A stretch of 7,115 bases of DNA from Desulfobacteraceae bacterium (GTDB lineage: Bacteria; Desulfobacterota; Desulfobacteria; Desulfobacterales; Desulfosalsimonadaceae). Location: the NCBI GenBank assembly GCA_007131845.1, contig SLPT01000324.1, positions 1 through 7,115 of the forward strand. The letters run 5' to 3'. Below are positions 5,147 to 7,115 of this stretch, one piece after another (position 1 is the stretch's first letter; each line of letters starts with the position of its first letter). Both the position numbers and the translations under genes were made by a program. Below the pieces are notes generated by a model. That model ran no database searches and was not told the origin of the DNA. It was given only the letters and a program-made list of their open reading frames with translations.

Positions 5147-6667
5147 CTAATACGCCTTGGCGAACAGGACCCGTTTGCCCGAGGGCTTCCCGCATTCAAT
5201 GCAGGCGCCCGCCTCCTCATTTCCGTCAAACGGTATGCAGCGGATGGTTACATTGAGCCGGTTTTTGATGGCTTCTTCGCAGTCGCCGTCGCCGCACCAA
5301 TGGCTGCGCGCAAATCCTCCGTGGATTTCCGGTTTTTCGGGATTTTTGGGTGTAAAAAAGGCCGTAAAGGCTTCCCCGTCATCAATATCCATCGTGTTGG
5401 CATCCCGGAAGGCACGGGCTTTTTCAAACAGGTTTTTCTGGATGTCATCCAGGATATCGACCACTTCCTCGGTGAAGCGGTCCCGGGATATGGACCGGCT
5501 TTGCTTCCGGTCCATGTCCCGCCTGGCCAGGAAAACGGCGCCGGCTGCCATGTCTTTTGGGCCGATTTCCACGCGCAGGGGGATTCCTTTTTTGATCCAG
5601 TCCCAGTTGCGTGCCCCGCCGATGGTTCGGTCGTCGATTTCCACGCGCAGCGGGTTGCCGTGGTAGGAGACTTTTTCCAGGCGTGCGGCAAGCTCCCTCG
5701 TGTAGGCCATTATCGCCTCGTTTTCCGCGGGCTTTTTCAAAATGGGCAGCAGCACCACGTGGGCGGGCGCCACGCGCGGCGGCAGAACGACCCCGTTGTC
5801 GTCACCGTGGGTCATGATCAGCCCGCCGATGAGCCTGGTGGAGGCTCCCCAGGAGGTGGTCCAGCCGAACTCCTCCTTTTCGTCGGCCGACTGGAAGCGG
5901 ATGTCGGAGGCTTTGGCGAAATTCTGGCCGAGGAAATGGGATGTTCCTGCCTGAAGGGCCTTTCTGTCCTGCATCATAGCCTCGATGCAGGTAGTGATCA
6001 CCGCGCCGGGAAATTTCTCCGCATCGGTTTTAGCGCCCGTGTAAACCGGAACGGCCAGGTAATCCTCGGCCATCCGTCGGTATACTTCGAGCATCTGGTA
6101 GGTCCGTTCCTCGGCTTCCTTCCGGGTGGCATGAACCGTGTGTCCTTCCTGCCATAAAAATTCACTGGTGCGCAGAAAGATCCGGGTGCGCATCTCCCAT
6201 CGGACCACGTTGGCCCATTGGTTGATCAGCATGGGAAGATCCCGGTAGCTGCGGATCCACCGGGAAAAGGCATCCCCGATGATGGTCTCGGAGGTGGGCC
6301 GTACGATGAGCGGTTCATTGAGACGTCCCGCAGGTACAAGTTTTCCGTCCTCTCCTTTTTCCAGCTTGTGGTGAGTTACCACAGCGCATTCCTTTGCAAA
6401 GCCCTCCACATGCTCGGCTTCTTTTTCCAGAAAGCTGACGGGAATGAAAAGCGGAAAATAGGCATTTTTAACGCCTGTTTCCTTAAACATGAAATCAAGG
6501 GTGGACTGGATGTTTTCCCATAGGCCGTAACCCCAGGGTTTGATCACCATGCATCCCCGGACGGGAGACAATTCAGCCATTTCGGAAGCCTTGATCACCT
6601 GCTGGTACCATTCCGGGTAGTTTTCCTCCCGGGTGGGGGTGATCGCTGTTTGCTGCTGCTTGGTCAT
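5147..6667 (-). CDS. proS: Prolyl-tRNA synthetase, archaeal/eukaryotic type
   Basis: This class II aminoacyl-tRNA synthetase charges tRNA-Pro with proline. At 506 residues it is shorter than the usual bacterial form and lacks that form's editing insertion between motifs 2 and 3. It carries archaeal/eukaryotic-type features: the N-terminal YPEWYQQVI segment, VRGCMVIKPWGYGLWE, RPTSETIIG, motif 2 RTSEFLWQEGHT, motif 3 region HGDDNGVVLPPRVAP, and a C-terminal four-cysteine zinc domain (C458, C463, C489, C492) ending in tyrosine. Cysteine spacings of 5 and 3 agree with the Thermus-type enzyme. The frame is open to 6760, but that would overlap the end of ispG. ATG 6667 is chosen because AAGGA lies seven bases upstream and because it gives the usual short N-terminus. 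It sits between ispG (46-base gap) and rsh. Absence of cis-editing implies that any Ala-tRNA-Pro clearance relies on separate proteins (inference). Confidence 0.95.
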   Translation of the reverse strand: MTKQQQTAITPTREENYPEWYQQVIKASEMAELSPVRGCMVIKPWGYGLWENIQSTLDFMFKETGVKNAYFPLFIPVSFLEKEAEHVEGFAKECAVVTHHKLEKGEDGKLVPAGRLNEPLIVRPTSETIIGDAFSRWIRSYRDLPMLINQWANVVRWEMRTRIFLRTSEFLWQEGHTVHATRKEAEERTYQMLEVYRRMAEDYLAVPVYTGAKTDAEKFPGAVITTCIEAMMQDRKALQAGTSHFLGQNFAKASDIRFQSADEKEEFGWTTSWGASTRLIGGLIMTHGDDNGVVLPPRVAPAHVVLLPILKKPAENEAIMAYTRELAARLEKVSYHGNPLRVEIDDRTIGGARNWDWIKKGIPLRVEIGPKDMAAGAVFLARRDMDRKQSRSISRDRFTEEVVDILDDIQKNLFEKARAFRDANTMDIDDGEAFTAFFTPKNPEKPEIHGGFARSHWCGDGDCEEAIKNRLNVTIRCIPFDGNEEAGACIECGKPSGKRVLFAKAY

Positions 6668-6674
6668 GTTGCGG

Positions 6675-6679
6675 TCCTT
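6675..6679 (-). promoter_or_regulatory. Ribosome binding site deciding the proS start
   Basis: AAGGA on the minus strand lies seven bases before ATG 6667. The frame is open further upstream, to 6760, but those earlier codons overlap ispG coding sequence and encode a non-conserved, Arg/His-rich extension. This site therefore supports the downstream start. Confidence 0.75.
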
Positions 6680-6713
6680 GTGTATCGCTATCGGATATCG
6701 GTTGATCCGGGCT

Positions 6714-7115
6714 CTATGACTCGCCCGGTGTTGTTGTATCGAGAGCATAAACCGCCGCAAGGAGTTCCCTGGCCAGGCGGTGCTGCGGTAATTTTTTCAC
6801 TACTTTTCCTTTTTTGAAAAGGACGCCGCCGTTTTTTCCCCCGGCGATGCCCACGTCTGCGGCGGCCGCTTCCCCGGGACCGTTTACCACGCATCCCATC
6901 ACGGCGACCTTGATGGGTGCCTGAACGCTCATAAGCGCGGACTCGACTTCGCCGGCTATTGAAAATAAATCAATTTCGCACCGTCCGCAAGTGGGGCAGG
7001 AGATAATTTCAGGCCCCCGGCGGCGGATGCCGGTAGCCCGGAGGATTTCATAGCCCACCCGGATCTCCTCCACGGGGTCCCGGGTCAAGGAAACCCGCAG
7101 GGTATCGCCGATGCC
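6714..7115 (-). CDS. ispG: 4-hydroxy-3-methylbut-2-en-1-yl diphosphate synthase, C-terminal part
   Basis: IspG (GcpE) is the [4Fe-4S] enzyme of the MEP isoprenoid pathway that converts the cyclic diphosphate MEcPP to HMBPP. Only the last 133 codons are in the window; the reading frame is open through the right edge, beginning GIGDTLRVSLTRDP. The cluster ligands are visible: CPTC in IISCPTCGRCEIDLF gives two cysteines, and GCVVNGPGEA supplies the third cysteine and the glutamate ligand, as in E. coli IspG. The tail DVGIAGGKNGGVLFKKGKVV is also typical. The stop TAG (6714-6716) is 46 bases before the proS start, so ispG, proS and rsh are probably one transcription unit. The promoter must lie outside the window. 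The truncation is due to the window edge, not a mutation. Confidence 0.95.
   Translation of the reverse strand, partial: GIGDTLRVSLTRDPVEEIRVGYEILRATGIRRRGPEIISCPTCGRCEIDLFSIAGEVESALMSVQAPIKVAVMGCVVNGPGEAAAADVGIAGGKNGGVLFKKGKVVKKLPQHRLARELLAAVYALDTTTPGES

Noticed and set aside
5108..6157. A 349-codon open frame on the plus strand opposite proS
   Set aside because: It is a shadow of proS, with no ribosome site or recognisable domain.
6668..6760. N-terminal extension of proS to 6760
   Set aside because: It would overlap the 3' end of ispG by 47 bases, encodes a non-conserved Arg/His-rich stretch, and the good ribosome site serves ATG 6667.

Overview
The window looks like ordinary chromosome of a Gram-negative anaerobe. 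The best fit is a Desulfobacterota ('deltaproteobacterial') sulfate-reducer relative, probably Desulfobacterales. This rests on gene content and order (trxA-trxB-bamD; ispG-proS-rsh), a lipoprotein of the outer-membrane assembly machine, a single bifunctional Rsh, and an archaeal/eukaryotic-type prolyl-tRNA synthetase. No search could be run, so the taxon is an inference.

Layout. Bases 1-256 are non-coding and hold an imperfect palindromic repeat (copy 1, 72-227). A plus-strand cluster follows: trxA (thioredoxin), trxB (thioredoxin reductase) and a BamD-type TPR lipoprotein, packed with gaps of 9 and 12 bases. A second, rearranged copy of the repeat (2394-2520) separates this cluster from rpmB (ribosomal protein L28, zinc-binding form), also on the plus strand. 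Between rpmB and the convergent minus-strand genes lie a short tandem duplication over the rpmB stop, a 14-bp palindrome, a 14-bp hairpin that may end rpmB transcription, and a half copy of the repeat (2896-2956) ending a few bases from the rsh stop. The minus-strand cluster, in transcription order, is ispG (3' part only, cut by the window end), proS and rsh (relA/spoT), with gaps of 46 and 39 bases.

Function. The plus cluster combines cytoplasmic thiol reduction (TrxB passes NADPH electrons to TrxA) with outer-membrane protein assembly (BamD). The minus cluster combines isoprenoid synthesis (IspG, Fe-S enzyme of the MEP pathway), prolyl-tRNA charging and stringent-response control by (p)ppGpp. 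All genes appear intact except ispG, which is cut only by the window edge.

Novelty. I found no undescribed multi-gene system. The most interesting signal is the non-coding repeat family: three related copies in 3 kb, one at each gene-cluster boundary, with exchangeable arms in both orientations. It looks like a non-autonomous, MITE- or REP-like palindromic element.
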